Assembly (NCBI GenBank): GCA_024399225.1
Contig: JAKSHV010000039.1
Location: 1-8,596 of the forward strand
Reading direction: 5' to 3'
DNA: 8,596 nt
DNA from: an archaeon
GTDB lineage: Archaea > Thermoplasmatota > Thermoplasmata > Methanomassiliicoccales > Methanomethylophilaceae
Part shown: positions 1-6,121 of the stretch, one piece after another
How positions within the stretch are numbered: the first letter of the stretch is position 1
Layout of the letters: the number at the start of each line of letters is the position of its first letter
Notes under the pieces: generated by a model
Database searches by the model: none
The model's input: the letters and a program-made list of their open reading frames with translations, nothing else
Told to the model about the DNA's origin: nothing
Translations under genes and position numbers: made by a program

Positions 1-51
1 GGCGACCTTCACAATGTCAATGTGACGTCATAACCCCTAGACCACGAGCCC
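1..51 (-). tRNA. tRNA-Val(GAC), 5' part, cut by window edge
   Basis: On the minus strand, starting at 51, the acceptor strand GGGCTCG is followed by TG and a D-arm with GTC/GAC pairing. A perfect 5-bp anticodon stem (TCACA/TGTGA) then encloses the loop TTGACAT, which gives anticodon GAC at 18-16 for Val codons GUC/GUU. The anticodon arm spans 25-9. The variable loop and the start of the T-stem follow before the molecule leaves the window at base 1, so the T-arm, 3' acceptor strand and any encoded CCA cannot be seen. A TATA-like box lies about 30 bp upstream. No intron is visible in the part present. Confidence 0.93.
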
Positions 52-76
52 AGTATGACAGAGTATTGACTGGTTG

Positions 77-85
77 TATATAAAA
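77..85 (-). promoter_or_regulatory. TATA box of tRNA-Val
   Basis: Read on the minus strand this is TTTTATATA, centred about 30 bp upstream of the mature tRNA-Val 5' end at 51. That is the expected place for an archaeal TBP site. It is near-symmetric, so weak use in the other direction cannot be excluded, but kae1 has its own better-placed box. Confidence 0.6.
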
Positions 86-112
86 CCTAACATTGGCCAA
101 TCAGCGCGTATC

Positions 113-120
113 CTTATATC
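113..120 (+). promoter_or_regulatory. TATA-like box of kae1
   Basis: CTTATATC is centred about 27 bp upstream of the ATG at 144. No Shine-Dalgarno-like sequence precedes that ATG. Spacing and missing ribosome binding site together suggest a leaderless mRNA starting at or very near 144, and support 144 over an upstream in-frame ATG at 93. Confidence 0.55.
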
Positions 121-143
121 TGTCAACTATCTGTCGATGTTTG

Positions 144-1127
144 ATGATTACACTCGGTATCGAGGGCACTGCACACACTCTGGGAGTCGGAATCGTGGAC
201 TCCGAGAAGAAGGTACTAGCCAACGTTATCGATATGTTCAGACCGCCGCAGGGAGGACTTCATCCTCGTGAGGCTGCCAACCACCATGCAGATGTTGTTG
301 CCAATACGATAGTGAAAGCTGTCGACGAGGCAGGAATCTCGTTGAAAGATGTGGATCTGATATCCTTCTCCATGGGTCCTGGACTCGGGCCCTGTCTCCG
401 TGTGGCTGGAACCGCGGCACGTTCTCTTGCTTACGCATTGGACAAGCCCATCGTGGGAGTAAACCACTGTATCGCGCACATCGAGATCGGCAACGCACTG
501 ACCGGTTGTACTGATCCCTGTCTTCTGTATGCCTCTGGTGGAAATACCCAGATAATCGCATATTCCGACCAGAGATACCGTATCTTCGGAGAGACCCAGG
601 ATGTGGGAATCGGAAACATGCTGGATAAACTCGGACGTGATCTAGGTCTGGGATTCTATGCGGGTCCGACCATCGAGAAGCTAGCTCTGGATGGAGATAA
701 GCTGCTTGATCTGCCGTATTCAGTAAAGGGTATGGACATCTCATTCTCCGGTATACTCACTGCGGCAATGGCCTACAAGGACAAAGGCTGTCGTCTCGAA
801 GACATCTGCTATTCTGTGCAGGAGACCGCCTTTGCAATGTTGACCGAGGTCACCGAAAGGGCTATGGCCCATATCGGAAAGGACGAGGTCCTTCTCGGCG
901 GAGGTGTCGCTCAGAACACCCGTCTGAGGGAGATGGTGGATTCAATGGCTAGGGAACGTGGCGGACGTAGTTATGTGCCCGACAGGCAGTTCTGCAGGGA
1001 CAACGGCGCTATGATCGCGTGGCTGGGCAATCTGATGTACAACTCGGGTGTCAGAATGGAAATCGATGATACTGAGGTAAGGCAGAGGTTCAGGACCGAT
1101 GAGGTACCTGTAACCTGGCGTTCATAA
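144..1127 (+). CDS. kae1: Kae1, tRNA A37 threonylcarbamoyltransferase (KEOPS catalytic subunit)
   Basis: The 327-residue protein is an ASKHA-fold Kae1/TsaD/OSGEP homologue. It transfers the threonylcarbamoyl group to A37 of tRNAs reading ANN codons, as the catalytic subunit of the cytoplasmic KEOPS complex. It starts with the family's N-terminus ([19 protein letters not shown]). [11 protein letters not shown] lies at 40-50, and the expected metal ligands are H108 and H112 (VNHCIAH), Y129 ([10 protein letters not shown]) and D286 (CRDNGAM). Nucleotide-binding glycine motifs are at 131-133 and 252-254 (LGGGVAQNT). The ATG at 144 is chosen over 93 because the extra 17 residues match nothing in the family and a TATA box sits at -27 from 144. 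The protein ends with the usual [10 protein letters not shown] tail, which in many euryarchaea leads into a fused Bud32 kinase. Here a stop follows, so Bud32 must be encoded elsewhere. Its 3' end overlaps the convergent recJ-like gene by 6 bp. Confidence 0.97.
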   Translation: MITLGIEGTAHTLGVGIVDSEKKVLANVIDMFRPPQGGLHPREAANHHADVVANTIVKAVDEAGISLKDVDLISFSMGPGLGPCLRVAGTAARSLAYALDKPIVGVNHCIAHIEIGNALTGCTDPCLLYASGGNTQIIAYSDQRYRIFGETQDVGIGNMLDKLGRDLGLGFYAGPTIEKLALDGDKLLDLPYSVKGMDISFSGILTAAMAYKDKGCRLEDICYSVQETAFAMLTEVTERAMAHIGKDEVLLGGGVAQNTRLREMVDSMARERGGRSYVPDRQFCRDNGAMIAWLGNLMYNSGVRMEIDDTEVRQRFRTDEVPVTWRS

Positions 1128-2483
1128 GCCGGCACTTTTCATCTGTTCGCCGATAATTAGATCGACCGCTTTGAGGAATTCCTCGTATTTTTCGGCAGGG
1201 AAAGATCCGCCTGCGGCTTCTCTATGGCCGCCGCCGTTTCCGCCGGCTGCTGCACAGCTGCCCCTCATAGCATCGGCCAGGTTGACATTTTTCCTATTGA
1301 AAAGTTCATCATTACCTCTCGAAGAGACCTTTGCGATGGGGTTGGAACGGTTCACTCCGATGGTAGGTTTGTGGGGGTTTCCGAAGAAGTCCATGATAAT
1401 CGAGCATATGGCGCCGGAGTTGCCGCATTCAGTGGTATCATACCACTGGACGTTCTCGAGTTCGATGATCTTGTCCTTGTTTGCTGCAATATGCAGGGCG
1501 GCGGTCATGATCTCCTTCCTTGTCTCGGCGTTGAGAGCCTTGGCCCTTTCCATGGCCGAACTATCGCCTAGGCATACTGCGATTCCTACGTCCGGCTCTT
1601 CCTGGCGACCGCATGAATCGACCACTGAAGCAAGGGATGCCGCATCGGTTCCCCAGGCAGGAAGGTAGTATCTGGGTCTTGCACATTTCTCAAGGGATTC
1701 TTTGTAGGTGCCCTGGTTGATGAGTTTGATTGCGATGAGTGAGGAGAGCTTCATGTGCTCCTCGGGAGTAAGATTGCTGTAATCTTTGTTGGGAGCGATG
1801 CCTGCCTCTTCGAGGAATTTAGCGGTTCCTTCAGAGTTTCCGCTGACGCCTTCTATGAACGGACTGGTAGACATGAAGAGTTCAGTGGACAGGTTTCCAA
1901 GAGGTACGAGGGAACCGGGCATGGGGGTTACGAATCCTCTTTTGACGGCTTCATCACAGATGTACACATTCAGTCCCTTGAGACCGTCCTTGTTCTGCAT
2001 ATCTCCTACGATTCCCGCCATTGCGAGAGGAGAGAGGTCCCAGTTCTTCTCATTCATGGTTACCGCGAAAAGAAGTGCCATGCTTGCACCGCAACCGGCT
2101 TTTCCGCCATCGATCTCATATAAGTGGGGGTTAGCGTAGCAGATTCTTTCTGCGTGATCCAGAGCGGTGTGGTGATCGAGAACGACAACGTCGCAGGTCA
2201 TCCTGTCGAAACGTTTGATGTATGATGCACCGAGGTCGGTGACAAGTACGCATTTCGCCTCGGTGTTCTCGATGATCTCCATCTGGGGGTCGGTGAGTGT
2301 GGGGAAGATGGTAATGCTGAATTCTCTACCCTCACGCATGAGTGCTTTTGCCACTATCGATGCGGCTGTAAGCCCATCGGCATCGAAGTGTGAATAGATA
2401 TGAATAAAAGGGTGGCGGCGGACAATGTCCACCGCCGAAGATAAATCGGAAAGTAGTTTGGAAGGAAGGACGGAATCGTCCAT
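1122..2483 (-). CDS. RecJ-like DHH-family phosphoesterase / ssDNA exonuclease
   Basis: The 453-residue protein has DHH plus DHHA1 architecture. The motifs appear in order: SHFDADGL (D34, D36), VTDLG (D83), VLDHH (D103-H105), a glycine-rich GKAGCGAS segment near 128-134, GDMQ (D161), and a C-terminal [13 protein letters not shown] (GGGH 417-420) for substrate binding. Such proteins are Mn2+/Mg2+-dependent 5'-3' nucleases. Archaeal members include GAN, the GINS/CMG-associated RecJ, and related RNA- or ssDNA-acting RecJ proteins; the window does not decide which. It follows rps15 directly. A GTG at 2492 overlaps the rps15 stop, but the ATG at 2483 has a GTGA ribosome binding site 5 nt upstream and is preferred; the choice changes only three residues. 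Translation is probably coupled to rps15. Confidence 0.92.
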   Translation of the reverse strand: MDDSVLPSKLLSDLSSAVDIVRRHPFIHIYSHFDADGLTAASIVAKALMREGREFSITIFPTLTDPQMEIIENTEAKCVLVTDLGASYIKRFDRMTCDVVVLDHHTALDHAERICYANPHLYEIDGGKAGCGASMALLFAVTMNEKNWDLSPLAMAGIVGDMQNKDGLKGLNVYICDEAVKRGFVTPMPGSLVPLGNLSTELFMSTSPFIEGVSGNSEGTAKFLEEAGIAPNKDYSNLTPEEHMKLSSLIAIKLINQGTYKESLEKCARPRYYLPAWGTDAASLASVVDSCGRQEEPDVGIAVCLGDSSAMERAKALNAETRKEIMTAALHIAANKDKIIELENVQWYDTTECGNSGAICSIIMDFFGNPHKPTIGVNRSNPIAKVSSRGNDELFNRKNVNLADAMRGSCAAAGGNGGGHREAAGGSFPAEKYEEFLKAVDLIIGEQMKSAGL

Positions 2484-2488
2484 GAATC

Positions 2489-2944
2489 TCACTTAAGCAT
2501 CAGTTCTGCGTTGGCGAGAGAGTACTTCCAGGTCTTGGGAAGAACTCCGTTGTCCTTGTAGTATTTCTCGAGACGCCTGATCTTTGCCTCGATGTTGGCG
2601 AGACCCCTCTTGTTGGAGATGTCCTTGGGGTTTGCCTTGAGGTGGGTGTTCAGGTTGATGGCGCGGACCATGAGCTGGGAGAGGTCTGCGGGAAGGTCTG
2701 CTTTGACTCCCCTTGCGGCCTGGATCTCAGTGACGGTCTTGCCGGTTGCGAGCTTTACGTTGGGGACAGCATACTGGTCCCTAAGGATCATACCGATCAT
2801 TGCAGAGCTGACTCCATCTTTGGTGAACTTCTCTACAAGGTCCTCAATCTCGGTGGCGTTGAGAGGAACCCATGCAGGGTTTTCAGTTACCATGGGGCGC
2901 TGGCTGCAAGCTTTTCCCTTTCTTCTTGTGTGCATTCTTGCCAT
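2489..2944 (-). CDS. rps15: 30S ribosomal protein S15 (archaeal/eukaryal type, uS15)
   Basis: The 151-residue protein begins MARMHTRRKGKACSQRP, the archaeal/eukaryal S15 (eukaryotic S13) N-terminal extension. It ends with the conserved S15 core around NTHLKANPKD-(IS)NKRGLANIEAKIRRLEKYYK (99-130), which binds 16S rRNA helices h20/h22. Bacterial S15 is only about 89 residues, so the length is diagnostic. The ATG at 2944 is chosen over an in-frame GTG at 2953: it restores the family start exactly and has GGAGTGA at 2956-2950 with a 5-nt spacer. It is the first gene of a two-gene operon with the DHH nuclease, and is preceded by two TATA boxes. Codon use looks like that of a well-expressed gene. 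Confidence 0.98.
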   Translation of the reverse strand: MARMHTRRKGKACSQRPMVTENPAWVPLNATEIEDLVEKFTKDGVSSAMIGMILRDQYAVPNVKLATGKTVTEIQAARGVKADLPADLSQLMVRAINLNTHLKANPKDISNKRGLANIEAKIRRLEKYYKDNGVLPKTWKYSLANAELMLK

Positions 2945-2984
2945 AATGTTCACTCCATTATAGGCGGCGAGGCTGAATCTCCCT

Positions 2985-2993
2985 TAATATAAA
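2985..2993 (-). promoter_or_regulatory. Proximal TATA box of rps15 operon
   Basis: TTTATATTA on the minus strand would place the transcription start near 2962. That gives a leader of about 18 nt, just enough to carry the GGAGTGA ribosome binding site. Confidence 0.55.
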
Positions 2994-2997
2994 GGGG

Positions 2998-3006
2998 TAT
3001 ATAAAC
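2998..3006 (-). promoter_or_regulatory. Distal TATA box of rps15 operon
   Basis: GTTTATATA on the minus strand lies 13 bp upstream of the proximal box. It is the closer match to the archaeal consensus and would place the start near 2975, giving a leader of about 31 nt. Either box or both could be used. Confidence 0.55.
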
Positions 3007-3020
3007 TCGAGTGACAGAAA

Positions 3021-3389
3021 TCAGAGGATTTTTCCGATTTCTTTCAGAGCCCATGGAATCACGTCTTCGTACTCTGCCCTGTCGAAGGATAGTTTTTCAG
3101 GGATTTCAGACAGAAGTTCGATCTTCATTTCTGCTCCGTCGCCTACCTTTTCACCGAGTACTGCGGCACAGACATGGCAATATCCCAGATCTCTGATTTT
3201 CACAATCTCGATGTTGTATCCTGCTTCCTCGATGAACTCCCTTTTGGCAGCTTCCTCGATGCCCTCGCCTTTTTGAATATGACCTCCGGGCATTTCCCAT
3301 CCGTCACGTTTAGGATTCCATACCATCAGGAATTTCCCTTCGGAACATGCGACGGCGTAGACGCTTTCGTTGGTGTCGTTTGGATTCAT
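3021..3389 (-). CDS. Nudix family hydrolase
   Basis: The 122-residue protein carries a complete Nudix box GX5EX7REUXEEXGU: G36, E42, R50-E51, E54-E55, G57 and Y58 (starts GGHIQKGE). This binds the divalent metal and hydrolyses a nucleoside diphosphate linked to a variable moiety. The upstream KRDGWEMPGG is typical of MutT-like and ADP-ribose/NTP-type members. Substrate cannot be assigned from sequence. The ATG overlaps the flpA stop as ATGA, and GGTGGAG lies at 3401-3395 with a 5-nt spacer, so it is translated from the flpA transcript, probably with coupling. Cytoplasmic; no signal or membrane segment. Confidence 0.93.
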   Translation of the reverse strand: MNPNDTNESVYAVACSEGKFLMVWNPKRDGWEMPGGHIQKGEGIEEAAKREFIEEAGYNIEIVKIRDLGYCHVCAAVLGEKVGDGAEMKIELLSEIPEKLSFDRAEYEDVIPWALKEIGKIL

Positions 3390-4045
3390 TGCCTCTCCAC
3401 CACGATCATCTCGTGGGAATCCTCATAGGGTTCCAGACTAAGGGTGTCGATGATCTTGAATCCTCTCTCCCTCAATCTAGCCTCAGTCTTCTGGAAGATT
3501 ACCTTCGGATTCTCCGAGACATCTTCGGAACGTGCCTTTACTGCAACCATTCCGAATCTTGCATTGAATTTGTCCATGTTGTCGGCTAGGATGTCGGCCT
3601 GGTTCTTCTGAGCGACGTCCTGATATACCACATCGATCCCGGACATCATGAATTCGTATTCCGATGGTTTGGTGGCATCGGCGAGAATGGGCATCATGTT
3701 CGGTCTGGGTTTCGAGTTGTTGACGAGTTCCCTGAACATCCTGGGGGCGAACTCCACGCAATATACCTTTCCATCCTTCACGATATCCGAAACGTGGGAG
3801 GGGGTGGTTCCGCTGGATGCCCCAAGATATAGAACGTTGCTGTCGTGTTTGATGGGGAGGACCTGTCCGCCGTTGGCGATGTATGCCGCGAGTTTGCTCC
3901 TTCTCGGATCCCATTCCCTGTATTCCACGCCGCCGACAACAGGGGTGCGTTCGCCATATGTGCGAACACCGGGTGCTGCGGATACGGTGTACAGTTTCCT
4001 TCTCTCGGAAAAAACGGTTCCTTCAGAGAATGCCAAGGGGTCCAT
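3386..4045 (-). CDS. flpA: Fibrillarin-like rRNA/tRNA 2'-O-methyltransferase
   Basis: The 219-residue protein is the methyltransferase of the archaeal C/D-box sRNP. With Nop5, L7Ae and guide RNAs it 2'-O-methylates rRNA and tRNA. Diagnostic stretches are VEYREWDPRRSKLAAYI (40-56), the SAM-binding VLYLGASSGTTPSHVSDIV (71-89), YCVEFAPR (95-102), ILADATKP (120-127), YQDVAQKNQADI (141-152) and VKARSEDV (169-176). By family comparison the catalytic set is probably K51, D143, K170 and H211. Length is normal. There is no ribosome binding site before the ATG at 4045, but a TATA-like CTTATGAA sits about 25 bp upstream, so the mRNA is likely leaderless. The usual partner gene nop5 is not upstream; the neighbour there is divergent. 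The stop overlaps the start of the Nudix gene. Confidence 0.96.
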   Translation of the reverse strand: MDPLAFSEGTVFSERRKLYTVSAAPGVRTYGERTPVVGGVEYREWDPRRSKLAAYIANGGQVLPIKHDSNVLYLGASSGTTPSHVSDIVKDGKVYCVEFAPRMFRELVNNSKPRPNMMPILADATKPSEYEFMMSGIDVVYQDVAQKNQADILADNMDKFNARFGMVAVKARSEDVSENPKVIFQKTEARLRERGFKIIDTLSLEPYEDSHEMIVVERQ

Positions 4046-4066
4046 ATCTACTGCATCTTTTCAATG

Positions 4067-4074
4067 TTCATAAG
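4067..4074 (-). promoter_or_regulatory. Weak TATA-like box of flpA
   Basis: CTTATGAA on the minus strand is centred about 25 bp upstream of the flpA ATG. It is a weaker match than the other boxes here; position is the main support. Confidence 0.35.
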
Positions 4075-4089
4075 TCTTAGCCGAAAACG

Positions 4090-4098
4090 GTATTTATC
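4090..4098 (+). promoter_or_regulatory. TATA box of the NADP phosphatase/NAD kinase operon
   Basis: GTATTTATC is centred about 25 bp upstream of the ATG at 4119, giving a leaderless or nearly leaderless transcript. An AAGGT at 4111-4115 is too close to the ATG, and too near the likely transcript start, to be a normal ribosome binding site. Confidence 0.5.
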
Positions 4099-4118
4099 GA
4101 AATCCCAGATAAGGTAAC

Positions 4119-5732
4119 ATGGATTCTCTGCTGGAGACACTGTCCGCAATCGCCGATGCGGTGAAACATGCCGTTGACCTGATACCCACCCTCGAAGAGA
4201 GGGGAGTGGACATCGAAATAGGTGCAGACGGCACTCCGACCTCGGAAGTGGACAAGATAGCGGAGAACACGGTTCTTGACTATCTCATTCGCAACAACGT
4301 GCCCCTGAATGTGCTCAGTGAGGAGATTGGGTATGTCGACAACGGTTATGATGAGGTCCTTGTGCTCGATCCGATCGACGGAACCTCGAACTGCATCGCC
4401 GGTGTCCCCATGTATACGATTTCCATGGCCATCGGTAAGAATGCTCTCTCAGACGTTCACACCGTGTATCTCCGTAATCTTGTGACCGGAGACTCAATGT
4501 GGGCCCAGAAGGGCAAAGGTACCTACAAGAACGGAAAGAAGGTGACCGTCCGTAAGATGGATCCCAAGGACCTTTTCATGATGATCTATCTTGGAAACGG
4601 TGCAGATCCCAAGGCATTCGATCTTGCTAAACGCGTGCAGTCCTCCCGTTCCTACGGATGTTCTTCTCTGGAGATGGCACTTGTCGCCGAAGGGCAGGCA
4701 GACGGATTCTATATGCACGCTGAACGTTACAATCGCGGTATCAGGGTTGTCGACATTGCAGCAAGCTATCTCCTTCTCATCGAAGCAGGGGGATACATCT
4801 ATGATCTGTCGGGAAAGGCTTTCGACATGCCGTTGACTCTGGAAGCACGTTCCAACTTCCTCGCATGCAACGATCCTCAGCTCTTTGATTTCGTCATCAA
4901 CGGAAAGGTTTTCCTTAAAGACAAGCCGGTCTACGGAATACTGACCAATCCCAGCTCTCCCAAGGGACTAGAACTGACCCAGCGCGCATATTCCGCACTG
5001 AAGGGGGAGACTGTGGTCCTAGACAATGTCGCTGCGGAAATTCTGGGTCTTGAGGGAGTTTCCGTCGGAGCCATGGATGTGGATGTTATGATCACCATCG
5101 GTGGAGACGGAACGATTCTTCGTACCGCCATCGGCAACCCTGCCGCCATTGTGGGTATCAACGGCGGCGGAGTAGGATTCCTCGCGGAGATCGAACCTGA
5201 TGATGTTGAAGCGGGAATCGCACAGCTCCGCAAAGGGGATTATGTGGTCGAGGAACGTTTCAAACTCGATACTTACTGTAATGGAACAAAACTGGAGTCC
5301 GCTGTCAACGAGACGGTCATCCATACCGATGCTGTGGGAAAGATCAGGCAGTTCAAAATCTATGTCGATGATGTTCTAGCTACCGAGGTTCGTGCCGACG
5401 GAATCATCATCTCCACTCCTACGGGTTCCACCTGCTATGCGATGAGTCTCGGTGCACCCATCACCGAACCCAGTGTCAATGCGTTCATCATCGTGCCCAT
5501 GGCCGCCTATAAGTTCGCTTCCAGACCATTCATCGTACCTGCCGAATCCAAGATTACAGTGGAATGTGTTCTCGACAGGGGTTGTCTGGTCGTTATCGAC
5601 GGACAGGCCGAACATCATGTGGACGGCGGAACCAGGATCGACCTAGTAAGGTCTCCCAAGAAGGTGCGTTTCCTCAGGTTTGGAAAAGACTTCTTCCTGC
5701 GCGTCAGGGAAAAACTGGTGAACGCCATATGA
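4119..5732 (+). CDS. Bifunctional NADP phosphatase / NAD kinase
   Basis: The 537-residue protein is a two-domain fusion. Residues 1 to about 260 form an inositol-monophosphatase/FBPase-type phosphatase: SEEIG (E68, E69), DPIDGT (D84, D87) and a late metal ligand D212 (VVDIAA, with V in place of the usual W). Residues from about 270 to 537 form an NAD kinase: GGDGT (328-332), GINGGGVGFL (346-355), NET (397-399), RADGIIISTPTGST (425-438) and VVIDGQ (491-496). This architecture is known from Methanocaldococcus MJ0917, which both phosphorylates NAD and dephosphorylates NADP, so a single polypeptide can set the NAD/NADP ratio. All key residues are present in both halves, so both activities are expected. 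It is the first gene of an operon with the JAMM protein, whose ATG overlaps its TGA. The mRNA is probably leaderless. Confidence 0.95.
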   Translation: MDSLLETLSAIADAVKHAVDLIPTLEERGVDIEIGADGTPTSEVDKIAENTVLDYLIRNNVPLNVLSEEIGYVDNGYDEVLVLDPIDGTSNCIAGVPMYTISMAIGKNALSDVHTVYLRNLVTGDSMWAQKGKGTYKNGKKVTVRKMDPKDLFMMIYLGNGADPKAFDLAKRVQSSRSYGCSSLEMALVAEGQADGFYMHAERYNRGIRVVDIAASYLLLIEAGGYIYDLSGKAFDMPLTLEARSNFLACNDPQLFDFVINGKVFLKDKPVYGILTNPSSPKGLELTQRAYSALKGETVVLDNVAAEILGLEGVSVGAMDVDVMITIGGDGTILRTAIGNPAAIVGINGGGVGFLAEIEPDDVEAGIAQLRKGDYVVEERFKLDTYCNGTKLESAVNETVIHTDAVGKIRQFKIYVDDVLATEVRADGIIISTPTGSTCYAMSLGAPITEPSVNAFIIVPMAAYKFASRPFIVPAESKITVECVLDRGCLVVIDGQAEHHVDGGTRIDLVRSPKKVRFLRFGKDFFLRVREKLVNAI

Positions 5733-6121
5733 TGGTAAAGGGTGTAAGTGTTGATTTCATCGACGGATTGAACGAGTCCGCCAAATCCACCTATCCAGAT
5801 GAGTTCATCTGTCTCCACAGGGAACACGACGGTATAATCGACGAGCTTGTCCTCCTCCCTGGAACAATATTCGGTGACGAGCACAGCATAATCTTCGACT
5901 GGATGGACCCCATCGACTTCAACCGCACCGGTTCGGCCCATTCCCATCCCGGTTTCTCGGCAGAGGCGTCCGATGACGATCTCGATGTGTTCAGGCATAT
6001 GGGCGGTATCCACTTCATCACCTGTCAGCCCTATGACCGTACCAGCTGGAGAGCATACAATTCCAACGGCGAGGAGATAAAAATTCCGATGCTGTATGCC
6101 GATGGTACACCATTCGAATGA
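5729..6121 (+). CDS. JAMM/MPN (Mov34) domain metalloprotease-like protein
   Basis: The 130-residue protein is almost entirely an MPN+ domain. It has the zinc-binding JAMM motif: E25 (YPDEF), then HSHP (H71, H73), six residues, S81 and D84. This matches HxHP-x6-S-x2-D. The segment LVLLPGTIFGDEHS before it and CQPYDRTSWRAYNSNGEEI after it are typical of short archaeal JAMM proteins. Characterised archaeal relatives such as Haloferax HvJAMM1 remove ubiquitin-like SAMP proteins from targets or precursors; that role here is inference. Two adjacent ATG codons (5729 and 5732) are possible. The first overlaps the upstream TGA as ATGATG and has GGTGA at 5717-5721 with a 7-nt spacer, so it is chosen. 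Its stop abuts the stop of the convergent phosphohexomutase homologue with no gap. Confidence 0.9.
   Translation: MMVKGVSVDFIDGLNESAKSTYPDEFICLHREHDGIIDELVLLPGTIFGDEHSIIFDWMDPIDFNRTGSAHSHPGFSAEASDDDLDVFRHMGGIHFITCQPYDRTSWRAYNSNGEEIKIPMLYADGTPFE

Noticed and set aside
93..143. Longer N-terminus for Kae1 starting at the ATG at 93
   Set aside because: The 17 extra residues do not fit the family, and the TATA-like box at 113-120 would then lie inside the gene.
1..1127. Functional link between tRNA-Val and the divergent t6A enzyme Kae1
   Set aside because: t6A is made on tRNAs reading ANN codons. tRNA-Val(GAC) reads GUN codons and is not a substrate, so adjacency alone is not meaningful.
1171..1668. 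165-codon open frame opposite the recJ-like gene
   Set aside because: It mirrors a well-supported DHH protein. Composition (runs of A, P and S) is typical of an antisense shadow.
5564..5728. JAMM reading frame extended upstream into the NAD kinase coding region
   Set aside because: The extension overlaps the conserved end of NAD kinase in another frame. The ATG at 5729 has a ribosome binding site and the typical ATGA overlap.
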